A DNA stretch of 64,000 bases from Anaerotignum propionicum (lineage in GTDB: Bacteria > Bacillota > Clostridia > Lachnospirales > Anaerotignaceae), in assembly GCF_024461735.1 (NCBI RefSeq), contig NZ_JANGAD010000004.1, forward strand, positions 62,001 through 126,000, read 5' to 3'. Position 1 is the first letter of the stretch. Each line of letters begins with the position of its first letter. Shown here in pieces: positions 25,711 to 35,193 of the stretch. Below the pieces are notes generated by a model. That model worked only from the letters and a program-made list of their open reading frames with translations, searched no databases and was not told the DNA's origin. A program made the translations under genes and the position numbers.

Positions 25711-27045
25711 ATGGGAATTAAATTCACAGTGCAAGGGGAAGCAGTACAAAAAACGGAGATTTTTGCCCTTTCGGCAGAGGTTCGTCGTTGTCATGAGGCA
25801 CTCCATAATAAAACCGGCAGAGGTAATGATTTTGTTGGTTGGGTTGATTTACCAGAACATTACAATAAAGAAGAATTCGCTAGAATTAAAAAGGCGGCTA
25901 CAAAAATCAGAGAGGATAGTAGTGTGCTGATTGTGATTGGCATTGGCGGCTCTTATCTGGGGACAAGAACTGCCTTGGACTTTATCAAAAGTCCATATTA
26001 TAACCAACTGAAAAAGGACACACCAGAAATTTACTTTGCAGGGAATAATATCAGCTCTGCTTATTTAAACGATATTTTGCAAATTTTAGGGGATAGGGAT
26101 TTTTCAATCAATGTGATTTCAAAATCAGGAACCACAACGGAGCCTGCAATTGCCTTTCGAATTTTCAAACAGCTTTTGGAGAAAAAGTACGGAAACGAGG
26201 GAGCAGCCAAGCGCATTTATGCCACTACGGATGAGAAAAAAGGGGCATTAAAGGAAATGTGCAATGAACAAGGGTATGAAACCTTTGTAATCCCAGATGA
26301 TATTGGGGGCAGATTTACGGTTTTAACGGCAGTAGGGTTGCTGGCAATGGCGGTTGCCGGTGTGGATATTGATGCAGTGATGGATGGCGCGAAGGCAGCA
26401 ATGGAGGCCTACGGAAATCCTAACATTCAAGAAAACGAATGCTATCAATATGCGGCTATGCGTCATTTATTTTATAAAAAAGGAAAAAACATTGAGATAT
26501 TAGCAAATTATGACCCCCATATGACTTCCTTCGGAGAATGGTATAAACAACTTTTCGGTGAAAGCGAGGGAAAGGAAGGTAAAGGGATTTTCCCTGTTTC
26601 TGCGAATTTTTCTACGGATTTACACTCCTTTGGTCAGTTTATTCAAGAAGGTGGAAGGTATTTCTTTGAAACAGTTTTGTGGAGCAAGGAGCCGAAAACA
26701 CCAGCAATCATTCCTTATGACGAAGCAGATGGGGATGGATTGAACTTCTTAGCGGGGAAAGAAATGCAATTTGTGAATCAGAAGGCCTTTCGTGGAACCA
26801 TGCTTGCCCATATGGATGGTGGGGTACCCAATATGGTGGTTGAAATAGACCGTATGGATGAATGGCATTTTGGTGCACTGATATATTTCTTTGAAAAGGC
26901 CGTTGGCATCAGCGGGTATCTTTTGGAAGTAAACCCATTTGACCAACCCGGTGTTGAGGCTTATAAGAAAAATATGTTTGCTTTGCTTGGCAAGCCGGGA
27001 TATGAAGAGTTGAAGGCTGTGTTAGAGAATAGGCTTGCTGATTAA
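25711..27045 (+). CDS. pgi: Glucose-6-phosphate isomerase
   Basis: 444 aa, close to the Bacillus length. [17 protein letters not shown], the phosphate-binding [15 protein letters not shown], and [13 protein letters not shown] are diagnostic, and the catalytic Glu and His regions ([18 protein letters not shown]) are present. It interconverts glucose-6-P and fructose-6-P in glycolysis. AGAAGGAGG lies 8 bases upstream of the ATG. A weak hairpin at 25656-25684 separates it from the LysM gene, and a strong terminator follows. Confidence 0.97.
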   Translation: MGIKFTVQGEAVQKTEIFALSAEVRRCHEALHNKTGRGNDFVGWVDLPEHYNKEEFARIKKAATKIREDSSVLIVIGIGGSYLGTRTALDFIKSPYYNQLKKDTPEIYFAGNNISSAYLNDILQILGDRDFSINVISKSGTTTEPAIAFRIFKQLLEKKYGNEGAAKRIYATTDEKKGALKEMCNEQGYETFVIPDDIGGRFTVLTAVGLLAMAVAGVDIDAVMDGAKAAMEAYGNPNIQENECYQYAAMRHLFYKKGKNIEILANYDPHMTSFGEWYKQLFGESEGKEGKGIFPVSANFSTDLHSFGQFIQEGGRYFFETVLWSKEPKTPAIIPYDEADGDGLNFLAGKEMQFVNQKAFRGTMLAHMDGGVPNMVVEIDRMDEWHFGALIYFFEKAVGISGYLLEVNPFDQPGVEAYKKNMFALLGKPGYEELKAVLENRLAD

Positions 27046-27080
27046 TTTATAAAATACAGACTGAAACCAACTTTCGTTTC

Positions 27081-27112
27081 AAAAGAGTGCATTGTGTCTG
27101 CACTCTTTTTTA
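27081..27112 (+). terminator. Terminator after pgi
   Basis: AAAAGAGTGCA and TGCACTCTTTT form an 11-bp stem with a 7-base loop and a T-run. The preceding TGAAAC/GTTTCA hairpin (27063-27080) may be part of the same end. Confidence 0.9.
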
Positions 27113-27302
27113 TTTGGCCATTAGAAATTTCATTCGATGATAAGGTAGGCTAAGGGAATGATATGCCTTTGTTAAATAAAGCTGTTCTATTGCTTGAAAC
27201 GGTTATAAAAGGCTCTTTTCTGAAAACATAGCAGAAAAAAGTTACAATAGAGGAACTTTTTTTCAAAAATCCTAGTCACAGAAATGTATGGCTTTCCTTT
27301 CC

Positions 27303-27331
27303 TTGTGTTTCTTTGATACTTCACGTATAAT
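27303..27331 (+). promoter_or_regulatory. Promoter of the MBL-fold/M20 pair
   Basis: TTGTGT, a 17-base spacer and TATAAT, 29 bases upstream of the ATG. Confidence 0.75.
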
Positions 27332-27360
27332 GGTAGGGAAAATAAGGAAGGTGAGATACG

Positions 27361-28170
27361 ATGCGTGTGACGGTATTGATGGATAATAATACAAATATCG
27401 ACGTTTACTATTTAGGGGAACCAGGTGTTTCCTATTGGATTGAGGCAGAGGGAAAAACCTTTTTGTTCGATGTTGGCTATTCTTCCGCATTTCTAAAAAA
27501 TGCTATGGATATGTCAATTGATGTGACTAAGGCAGATGGAATTCTTCTTTCCCATGGCCATAACGACCACACTGGAGGTTTGGTTCCACTATCTGCCATT
27601 TGTGAAAAAAGCAAACCACCGCTTATTTGCCATCCATCAGCGCTGAAACCACGTTCGGTTGATGGGCTGTCTATTGGGAGTCCAATGAATAGAGAAACGG
27701 TTCAAGAGCATTTTTCTCTTTTCGAGACGAAAGAGCCCTATTGGCTGACGGAGCATCTTGTTTTTTTAGGGGAGATTCCCAGACAGGTTTCCTTTGAAGA
27801 GCCATATCCCATTGGGGTACTGGAGGAAGATGAGGGTAGTCAAAAGGATATGATTTTAGATGACTCAGCATTGGCATATCGTACCCAAGAGGGAATCTAT
27901 ATTATCACAGGTTGTTCCCATGGAGGAATTTGTAATATTATTGAATATGCAAAAAAGATAACGGGAAAAGAGAAAGTGCTTGGGCTTTTAGGCGGGTTTC
28001 ATCTGTTTGAAACAAATGAGCGAACAACGGAAACCATTTCCTATCTAGCAAAAGAACAGATTAAAGACCTATATCCTTGCCATTGCACTTCTTTTCAGGT
28101 AAAAGCGGCGCTACATCAGCACAGCCCTGTGAAAGAGGTTGGTGTTGGATTGGTTCTAAATTGGGAATAG
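27361..28170 (+). CDS. MBL-fold metallohydrolase
   Basis: 269 aa. The metal-binding HGHNDHTGG motif (65-73) and later GCSHGGICN and GGFHLF histidines define the metallo-beta-lactamase fold. The layout matches the group annotated as 7,8-dihydropterin-6-methyl-4-(beta-D-ribofuranosyl)-aminobenzene-phosphate synthase-like proteins, whose physiological role in bacteria is unclear. AAGGAAGGTGAG lies upstream of the ATG. The amidohydrolase gene follows after 13 bases, so the two hydrolases are likely expressed together. Substrate unknown. Confidence 0.87.
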   Translation: MRVTVLMDNNTNIDVYYLGEPGVSYWIEAEGKTFLFDVGYSSAFLKNAMDMSIDVTKADGILLSHGHNDHTGGLVPLSAICEKSKPPLICHPSALKPRSVDGLSIGSPMNRETVQEHFSLFETKEPYWLTEHLVFLGEIPRQVSFEEPYPIGVLEEDEGSQKDMILDDSALAYRTQEGIYIITGCSHGGICNIIEYAKKITGKEKVLGLLGGFHLFETNERTTETISYLAKEQIKDLYPCHCTSFQVKAALHQHSPVKEVGVGLVLNWE

Positions 28171-28183
28171 GGGGTGATATACA

Positions 28184-29452
28184 GTGCTTACAAAGGAAGA
28201 ACTTTTAAAACATTTAGAAAAAGAAAAGCAGGCAATCTATCAAAGAGGTGATGCATTTTTTCAATGTGCTGAATTAGGTTTTCGTGAGGTGGAAACTGCA
28301 AGGATGATAACGGATTTATTGGTGGAATGGGGTATACCTTATAAAAAAGAGATTGCGTTAACAGGCGTAATTGCCACCATTGGTAAGGGAAATGGCTATC
28401 ATATTGCCTTTGTAGCCGATATCGATGCCCTGCCCCGAAAAGACGGAAATGGCAACATTCATTCCTGTGGTCATAGCATACAGACAACCTTGGGATTATC
28501 CCTTTTAAAGGTACTGCATGATTCAGGGATACTGGAAAATACCGATACCAAGGTTAGCTTTTTCTTTACACCGGCAGAGGAATATATCGATTTTGAATAT
28601 AGAGATGGGCTGATTGCCGCTGGAAAACTGGAATTTCGATCGGGAAAGCAGAATATGATTGCCTTAGGCTGTTTTGATGGGGTTGATTGTGTGCTTTCCG
28701 CCCATGCCAATGGAGATGAAGGAATGAAATTTGATGTAGCCTCTACCTTGGCTGGTTTTATGGCAAAAAAGGCAATTTTTATGGGACGTGCGGCCCATTC
28801 GGGAGCGGCACCTCACTTAGGAAGGAACACCTTACATGGCGCAACTTTAGCCATGAATGCCATTTCTTTTTTAAAGGATCAGTTTGCTTTGGAAAAGGGA
28901 TTGAGACTGAATCCGGTTTTGACGGTAGGTGGTGGTAGTGTGAATACCATTCCTGATGAAACGGTATTGGAAACTTATGTAAGAGCCAATGACAATGAAA
29001 CACTGTTTGAGGCTTGCAAACGGTTTGATGGATGTGTGGAGCACTGTGCCAAGGCTTTGGATTTGGAGTATAAGATTTTAAACACAGTGGGTTATTTACC
29101 ACTGACCCAATCCAAGGGGTTAAACAACGTGGTGAGGGAAAATATGCTTCTCCATTGTTCTTTGGAAGAAATTGTGGAAGGCCCTATTTCTGGGGCTTCA
29201 GGGGATGTGGGGGACTTGGGGTTCCTGATTCCTACCATACAATTTGGGTTTTCGGGTGTAAAGGGCAGATTTCATGATGATAGCTTTCAAATATCCGATT
29301 ATGAAAATTGTTATATTACCTCAGGGAAGGTAATGCTGGGGACAATTTATGATTTGATTACGAACCCCAATTGCCGCGTGCAACAGAATGCAAAAGAATA
29401 TGTTGTGAAAAAAATGGAATATTTTGGCTGGTTGCACCAAAATTACCAATAA
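28184..29452 (+). CDS. M20 family amidohydrolase/aminoacylase
   Basis: 422 aa. IHSCGHSIQTT (near 87-97) supplies metal ligands, PAEEY the catalytic Glu region, and a lid/dimerisation domain starts near GRAAHSGAAPHLGRN. The layout is that of M20D amidohydrolases (AbgB, HipO, IAA-amino-acid hydrolase group) that release an acyl group from amino-acid amides. The usual HACGHD is HSCGHS here, which may shift metal use. Start GTG 28184 with GGGGGTGAT upstream. Second gene of the MBL-fold pair. A short TTGAAAA/TTTTCAA hairpin follows it. Confidence 0.87.
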   Translation: MLTKEELLKHLEKEKQAIYQRGDAFFQCAELGFREVETARMITDLLVEWGIPYKKEIALTGVIATIGKGNGYHIAFVADIDALPRKDGNGNIHSCGHSIQTTLGLSLLKVLHDSGILENTDTKVSFFFTPAEEYIDFEYRDGLIAAGKLEFRSGKQNMIALGCFDGVDCVLSAHANGDEGMKFDVASTLAGFMAKKAIFMGRAAHSGAAPHLGRNTLHGATLAMNAISFLKDQFALEKGLRLNPVLTVGGGSVNTIPDETVLETYVRANDNETLFEACKRFDGCVEHCAKALDLEYKILNTVGYLPLTQSKGLNNVVRENMLLHCSLEEIVEGPISGASGDVGDLGFLIPTIQFGFSGVKGRFHDDSFQISDYENCYITSGKVMLGTIYDLITNPNCRVQQNAKEYVVKKMEYFGWLHQNYQ

Positions 29453-29483
29453 AAAACAGATTTTTTTAGTAAGATTAATATTT

Positions 29484-29512
29484 TTGAAAAGATTTTTCAA
29501 TTTTTCTATGAT
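29484..29512 (+). promoter_or_regulatory. Promoter of the SLH protein gene
   Basis: TTGAAA, a 17-base spacer and TATGAT. The inverted repeat TTGAAAA-3-TTTTCAA (29484-29500) overlaps the -35 and could be an operator or a weak upstream terminator. Confidence 0.65.
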
Positions 29513-29594
29513 ATAGTAAATTTGGTAACTATAGTATAAGTAACTTTTGCTTGTACGTTTTTAAGGAATATAAGTTGAATGGGGGCATTTACTT

Positions 29595-32270
29595 ATGAAA
29601 AGATTTTTAGCGGTTACATTGGCCGCAATGTTTACTTTTGGAAATATGGGCGTAACAGCCTTTGCCGCTGACTTTGCGGATATAAACAAAGTACCTTGGT
29701 CTGGGGCGGCGCAATTTATAAATCAGGCACAGTCATTGGGGTTAATGAATGGTTATACCGAAAATGGCAAAAAGTATGCCAAGCCAAAAAACAACGTGAC
29801 CTTGTGTGAATCTGTGCAGATGATTTACTCCATTATGAAGGTATACACCAAGCAGGATGTTTCATCTGACACTGTTACAAAATGGACTACGGTAATGAGT
29901 GCATATAATATTCCCACATGGGCTTACAGCGCTACAGCTTATGTACTGGAGAATAAAATCATTGAAAACAGTGACTTGCCAAAATTGAAAAACGGAACAC
30001 AGAATGCCACCAGAGAAGAGGTAGGCTTGATGTTTGGTAAGGCGCTGGCCACAATTTATACTGCCAACAACAGCGCAACACTGTCCTATAAAGACAGTAG
30101 CAAAATTTCAAGTGCCGCTGTACCTTATTTGGCACTATTAAACAGTAAAAACCTTATGGTTGGGGATCCAAATAATAAGTTCAATCCCAGCGCAAAAATT
30201 AACCGCTCCGAAATGGCTGTGTTATCCGTTAAGACTTATAATTTCTTAAATGATTCTAAGTCACAAACACCAACCACACCTACTACACCAACTACGCCTA
30301 TATCACCCACCTCAGGCACTGTAAGCGGAACTGTTGTAAACAGCATGGTGCTGACCAATGGTGATATTTTCTTAAGTGTGGCAACGGATAATGGTTCAGG
30401 GGTGAATCTTTTTGGAAAGAAGTCTTCCGTAAAGGTAACTTTTGAAAATGAAACTGTAGCGCTGAAAGATATTGGTAACGGGGATACTGTTACGGTTACA
30501 TTTGCAAATACAGATATTAGTACGGTAGTCATCAATAAATCCAAGGCGGGAATCATTTCTACAAAGGTATTTCCTTTGAAGAAATTAACCAGCAGTAAAA
30601 TTACTGTGAAGGATGGAAGCAACGAAACCTCTTTCCGTTTGTCAGATAGTGTTAGTGTAACAATTGGTGGAAGCAAATCCTCCGTTTCTAAATTAATCAG
30701 TGAAATGGAAGATTATGATTATACTGTAACCCTGACCTTTGATAAGTTAAATGAGGTTTCTAAAATTGAAGCTATGACCAGCAAGAACAACCCACTGGCT
30801 GGTAAATTGACCTTTATGAGCAATTCAAGGCTAAAGATTGAGGTGGGAAGTAAAGACTATGAATATCCTCTTTCCGATGCGGATGTAACAGTCAAATATG
30901 ATGGAAAGACTGTACGTTTCTCTACATTACTAGATGAATATAAAAGCAATAATTATAATGTGACACTGAAGTTGGATAACAAGGGTTATGTTACAACGAT
31001 TACCATAGACTTCATGGAAGATGAAACCCATGGAACATTATCGTTTATTAACAGCCGTCGCCTTGATTTAAAGGCTGCAGGTAAAACCTATAGCTACTAT
31101 CTTGATCCGGATGTAGACGTTGAAATAGACGGAAAGAGCAGTAAACTGTCCACATTAACTGAAAAATATGATAGTGCTCCTTATTCTGTAGCTTTAACCT
31201 TAGACAGATATGACTCGGTTACGAAAATTTCTGCAACATCTAAGAATTCAGGTTTGTCAAAGGGGACATTAAAAGAGATAACCTCATCTACAATTAAAAT
31301 TACTGTAGATGGTAAGAGCTACCAATATGATTTAAAGGATCCTTCCATAAAAATTGACAATAAATCGGTAAGCCTATCCTCTTTGAGAAGCAGTTATAAG
31401 GACTATACCTATACTGTGGAGTTGACCTTTAACAGCAAAGGTGAGGTTACTGATATTGTGGGTAAAAATACTGGGGCTACAAAGGGAACTTTAAGATATG
31501 TGGAAACAAAAAGGGATCAGATTGCCATTACTGCCGGCGACGTAAATTATACCTATGATTTGGATTCGGATGTAAAGATTACGTTAAATGGCAGTACCAC
31601 AACAGCTTCTAAATTGGATAGCGAAAACGAAACTGCAAAGAACTACAAAGAGAAAATTACTGTTACCTTGACATTGAACAGCAAGGATAAGGTGACAAAA
31701 GTTGTGGCGACTTCAGAGGATGAGAGCTCTAGTGATACCAAAAAGGGAACATTGAGTAGCCTAGATGATTGGTACATTAAAGTAAAAATTGATTCTAAAA
31801 CCAAAGAATATAATTTTACTTCGGGTGCCATAACGGTAACATTGGATGGAAGCAGCAGCAGTGTGAGCAAGCTTATCTCGGCGTTGGATAAGTTGGACAG
31901 GGATGAGAGTATTACCGTGACCCTCTATTTCAATTCCAAGGATGAAGTTACAAAAGTTGTTGCAAAGATTGTGAATGACGATGATACTGAAGACAAACCA
32001 GAAAAGGGAGAGTTGTACAGTGTTTCATCCTCAGATGATAAAATTAAGATTAAAGATAAATCAGGAAAAAAATATACATGGAATGTAGACTCTGATGTTA
32101 CCATCTCTTATAACTTGGGCAGAAGATATGATGAGGACAATTACAAGAAGTCACTAAAAGGTTTAAATAGTCTTCTAAATGACTGCGAAGACAAGGGTGA
32201 TACTTGTTATGTTACCTTAAAAGTCAACAGCAAAGATAAGGTAACAAAGATAACTGCAGAAAATCAATAA
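29595..32270 (+). CDS. S-layer homology protein with eight tandem beta repeats
   Basis: 891 aa. A signal peptide ends near AFA (22-24). Three SLH repeats follow (about 26-215), which anchor proteins to secondary wall polymers, with two clear GLMNGYTENGK and NLMVGDPNNKFNP signatures. A Thr/Pro linker (225-238) leads to about eight repeats of 70-80 residues (from about 241 to 889). Each begins GTL or GEL, contains a YxYxLDxDVxITxDG-like strand pair and ends TLxxNSKDxVTKVxA. This looks like a rod-like surface or S-layer protein. It has its own promoter and terminator. Repeats are diverged at DNA level, so duplication is old. No enzymatic motif is seen. Confidence 0.88.
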   Translation: MKRFLAVTLAAMFTFGNMGVTAFAADFADINKVPWSGAAQFINQAQSLGLMNGYTENGKKYAKPKNNVTLCESVQMIYSIMKVYTKQDVSSDTVTKWTTVMSAYNIPTWAYSATAYVLENKIIENSDLPKLKNGTQNATREEVGLMFGKALATIYTANNSATLSYKDSSKISSAAVPYLALLNSKNLMVGDPNNKFNPSAKINRSEMAVLSVKTYNFLNDSKSQTPTTPTTPTTPISPTSGTVSGTVVNSMVLTNGDIFLSVATDNGSGVNLFGKKSSVKVTFENETVALKDIGNGDTVTVTFANTDISTVVINKSKAGIISTKVFPLKKLTSSKITVKDGSNETSFRLSDSVSVTIGGSKSSVSKLISEMEDYDYTVTLTFDKLNEVSKIEAMTSKNNPLAGKLTFMSNSRLKIEVGSKDYEYPLSDADVTVKYDGKTVRFSTLLDEYKSNNYNVTLKLDNKGYVTTITIDFMEDETHGTLSFINSRRLDLKAAGKTYSYYLDPDVDVEIDGKSSKLSTLTEKYDSAPYSVALTLDRYDSVTKISATSKNSGLSKGTLKEITSSTIKITVDGKSYQYDLKDPSIKIDNKSVSLSSLRSSYKDYTYTVELTFNSKGEVTDIVGKNTGATKGTLRYVETKRDQIAITAGDVNYTYDLDSDVKITLNGSTTTASKLDSENETAKNYKEKITVTLTLNSKDKVTKVVATSEDESSSDTKKGTLSSLDDWYIKVKIDSKTKEYNFTSGAITVTLDGSSSSVSKLISALDKLDRDESITVTLYFNSKDEVTKVVAKIVNDDDTEDKPEKGELYSVSSSDDKIKIKDKSGKKYTWNVDSDVTISYNLGRRYDEDNYKKSLKGLNSLLNDCEDKGDTCYVTLKVNSKDKVTKITAENQ
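30315..32261 (+). repeat. Eight protein-level tandem repeats in the SLH protein
   Basis: Approximate repeat starts by residue: 241, 320, 402, 480, 557, 631, 718 and 805. They share the phrase NSKDKVTKV or a variant near their ends, which is nearly identical in the last three. Confidence 0.7.
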
Positions 32271-32312
32271 ATCGTAGTGGAAACACATCGTTTATCAAAT
32301 GGATTTAAACAG

Positions 32313-32350
32313 AAAAGGACTTGTTGTTCAATGCAGCAAGTCCTTTTTTA
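32313..32350 (+). terminator. Terminator after the SLH gene
   Basis: AAAAGGACTTG and CAAGTCCTTTT form an 11-bp stem with a 13-base loop and a T-run. Confidence 0.9.
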
Positions 32351-32444
32351 TGTGTGAAGTTAATGCAAAGTAGTTTTCTTAAGCCAAGAATAAGTAAGAT
32401 TATAAAAGAATTTGCCGAAAAAATTTAGGCAATGCCTCCAGCAA

Positions 32445-32477
32445 ATGACAAAAAAAGCAGTCATATTTTCCTACAAT
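32445..32477 (+). promoter_or_regulatory. Candidate Spo0A-type promoter of spoIIE (21-bp spacer)
   Basis: ATGACA (32445-32450), a 21-base spacer, then TACAAT (32472-32477). A near-match to a Spo0A box, TTTGCCGAA, lies at 32411-32419. The long spacing mirrors the Spo0A-dependent spoIIE promoter of Bacillus. Confidence 0.5.
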
Positions 32478-32499
32478 AAGGAATATGGAGGGAAGACGC

Positions 32500-34902
32500 A
32501 TGGAAAAAACAGAAATCATCTTAGAACAAGTAGGACAAGGTTCTGGGGTACCCCCTGAGGTGCCATTTTATGGGGAGAAAACGCCAAAGCTGATTTGTGG
32601 CAAGGATATTTTGAAGTTTGCGCTCTTATGTGGAATGGGTGTTTGCTGGGGAAAGGCAGAAATGCTGCAATTTTTACGTCCCATGGGCATAGCATATATT
32701 TCTTTGTTTTTTGGTGAAGGGATTCTATTCTGGGGCGCATTGATATCTGTGGCGGCAGGCTGTGTTGTAGATATGCCTTTAAAGGCAGGGGCTGCATTGG
32801 CGGCGGCATGTGCAATTCAGTTGACCCTAGGAAGATTTACAGAACGGGAAGAAATGTTGAAAAAAGCCATTCTTGGTGCTTTTGCCATGGCGCTGGCTGG
32901 AGTTTTTTATGCATTCAGCAAGGGGGGACTGACCTTTTATTTTGTCATTGCCGGTGTTGAAAGTGCTCTGGTCATTGGCATTTCTTTATTGGCACAAAAA
33001 GGAGCCGTGTTTTTATGGGAGAAAAGGCGGGTTCCGGTACCTAGTCGAGAAGAGACCTTGGGGATGGTATTACTCTTAGGGGGTGCTTTAGCCGGACTTT
33101 CCGGCATGGAGGTACCGTATCTGCGACAAGGTCTGTTACCATTCTTTATTGCATTTTTTCTAGCTGCATGTGCATGGCGCGATGGAATGGGAGGTGGAGC
33201 GGCTGCGGGGACACTGTTTGGTTTTTTGCTTTATCTTTGTGGGGGCATAGATTTATTGCTTTTTACGGTTCTTGGTGTCAGCGGGCTGATTGCAGGGTGC
33301 CTAAAGGATATTGGCAGGCTTCCCTTAGTGCTGGCGCTGATTTTATCGCCACTGCTGTTTTTATTTTATACGGATGCTTCATTAATCGTGCCTTTATGGG
33401 CAGGAGGATGGGCATTAGGCGCCACTATATTTTTACTTACGCCAAAGAGCTGTCTTGTTTGGATATCAGGTAGCTTACGTGAGCAGGAGGGGAGCAAAGA
33501 TAAATACATCAGAAAGAAAGAACTGCTGGAAGAGAGACTTCTTGGTTTCTCCCAGGCCTTTGCGGCTTTGTCAAAGACTTTTGTAAAACAGGAGGAGGTA
33601 CAGGATAAAAAAGATGTTTCCAAATTGGTGGATTCCATTGCGGAAAAGGCTTGCCAAGGGTGTGGGATGGCACATTATTGCTGGAATGAAGAACTGTATC
33701 GAACATATAGCATGACATTTTCTGCTTTATCCTATTGTGAGGAGCGGGGACATATTTCAACAGCACAGCTTCCAGAATATTTTTGCCAGATGTGTGCAAG
33801 AAAAGAAGCTTTTGTAGATGCAGTAAACCATTCCTATGAGGGTTACCGACGGGATCGCCTTTGGTTGGGCCGCTTAGCAGAGTGCAGGGAGCTGGTCAGC
33901 CAGCAAATGACAGCGGTAAGCGATATTTTAATGGGACTTTCCGGGCAGTTAGAGGTTGGTTGTGTTTTTTTGGAGCAAGCAGGGCAATTATTAAAGGAGG
34001 AATGCGCAAAGGAGGGCATTCGCCTAAAGGATGTTCGGGTTGTGGAGGAAAAGAGTCGATATGGCAGACAGGTTCAACTTTCTTTTCGTGGATGCGGCTG
34101 TAGAGGTGTGTGCAAAAGTAAGCTATTACCTTTGGTTAAGCGTACCATGAACCGACCCATGGTTTTAAAAGATCCAAATACCTGTCATTGCCAAAAGGAC
34201 GGTATTTGTACCCTTACCTTTGTGGAAGTACCTTCTTACAGTTTAACAACGGCTACCGCCTTCTCTTCAGCCGAGGAGGATCAGCCCATTGGTGATAGCA
34301 CGGCATTTTTGGAAACAGATAAGGGAATTGCCATGATGGCACTGTCTGACGGCATGGGACAAGGCAAAGGAGCCGCCGAGGAAAGTCGTACTGCCATTGA
34401 GCTTTTGGAACAATTTACAGAAGCGGGATTTGAACGAGATTTGGCGGTGAAAATGATTAATTCCGCCCTGCTGTTACGAAAGGGTGCAGAAACATATGCC
34501 ACTCTGGACATTTGTGCGGTGGACTTATTTGATGGGCGAGCAGAATTTATAAAGCTTGGTGCAGTCTCTTCTTACATAAGCCGTGGGGGACGAATTTTAA
34601 CGGTCACCTCTCATACCTTGCCGGCAGGAATCTTACAACAGGTTCAGATTGTAAAAAATGAGATGCTGCTAAAGGATGGGGATATGGTGTTTTTGTTAAG
34701 TGATGGCATCACGGAAGCCTTGGGTGGGGAAAATCTTACAGGGGGATGGCTGAAGGATAAATTGGAAAGCGTGGCGCTTTCAAACCCGCAGGATGCGGCA
34801 GATTATATTCTCAAAGAGGCCCAAAAGGAAATTAAGGATGTACCTAAGGATGATATGACGGTTGTGGCAGGACGTTTTTGGAAAAAAAGGAAAACTGCAT
34901 AA
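32500..34902 (+). CDS. spoIIE: Stage II sporulation protein E
   Basis: 800 aa. About ten membrane helices fill the first 310 residues, a central cysteine-containing regulatory region follows (CQGCGMAHYCW near 385, CQMCARK), and the C-terminal 220 residues are a PP2C phosphatase with DGMGQGKGAAEES and LLSDGITEALGG. SpoIIE sits at the polar septum and dephosphorylates SpoIIAA to release sigma-F in the forespore. Start ATG 32500 follows GGAGGGAA by 7 bases; the ATG at 32485 does not. tilS, hpt and ftsH follow, the same order as in Bacillus. Its presence marks a spore former. Confidence 0.96.
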   Translation: MEKTEIILEQVGQGSGVPPEVPFYGEKTPKLICGKDILKFALLCGMGVCWGKAEMLQFLRPMGIAYISLFFGEGILFWGALISVAAGCVVDMPLKAGAALAAACAIQLTLGRFTEREEMLKKAILGAFAMALAGVFYAFSKGGLTFYFVIAGVESALVIGISLLAQKGAVFLWEKRRVPVPSREETLGMVLLLGGALAGLSGMEVPYLRQGLLPFFIAFFLAACAWRDGMGGGAAAGTLFGFLLYLCGGIDLLLFTVLGVSGLIAGCLKDIGRLPLVLALILSPLLFLFYTDASLIVPLWAGGWALGATIFLLTPKSCLVWISGSLREQEGSKDKYIRKKELLEERLLGFSQAFAALSKTFVKQEEVQDKKDVSKLVDSIAEKACQGCGMAHYCWNEELYRTYSMTFSALSYCEERGHISTAQLPEYFCQMCARKEAFVDAVNHSYEGYRRDRLWLGRLAECRELVSQQMTAVSDILMGLSGQLEVGCVFLEQAGQLLKEECAKEGIRLKDVRVVEEKSRYGRQVQLSFRGCGCRGVCKSKLLPLVKRTMNRPMVLKDPNTCHCQKDGICTLTFVEVPSYSLTTATAFSSAEEDQPIGDSTAFLETDKGIAMMALSDGMGQGKGAAEESRTAIELLEQFTEAGFERDLAVKMINSALLLRKGAETYATLDICAVDLFDGRAEFIKLGAVSSYISRGGRILTVTSHTLPAGILQQVQIVKNEMLLKDGDMVFLLSDGITEALGGENLTGGWLKDKLESVALSNPQDAADYILKEAQKEIKDVPKDDMTVVAGRFWKKRKTA

Positions 34903-34973
34903 AAAATGGAGTATAGATAAAAAGAAGAAATGGGAGAAAATAAGTAAATAGTAATTAGCATCAAAGAGGATGC

Positions 34974-35017
34974 AGGACCTTCCTTCGCATAAAAAGCTTG
35001 GAAGGTCCTTTTTTTAT
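34974..35017 (+). terminator. Terminator after spoIIE
   Basis: AGGACCTTCC and GGAAGGTCCT form a perfect 10-bp stem with a 16-base loop and a run of seven T. Confidence 0.92.
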
Positions 35018-35193
35018 TGATGATTGCAGTAGAAGATGGGCAATCTATAGTGTAGATATTGCCTTTCCATAAAATTTCGTGTAAAGTGAATACATATTTG
35101 ATTTTGATACAAGAATTACAACATAATTTTTTATATGATGCTCGATGATAAGGCAATAAGCTAGCTACTGTTTGGGAATTGGGAGCGTTGCAT

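Noticed and set aside
32568..34902. Large frames antisense to spoIIE and other genes
   Set aside because: These are shadows of well-supported genes and lack ribosome sites.
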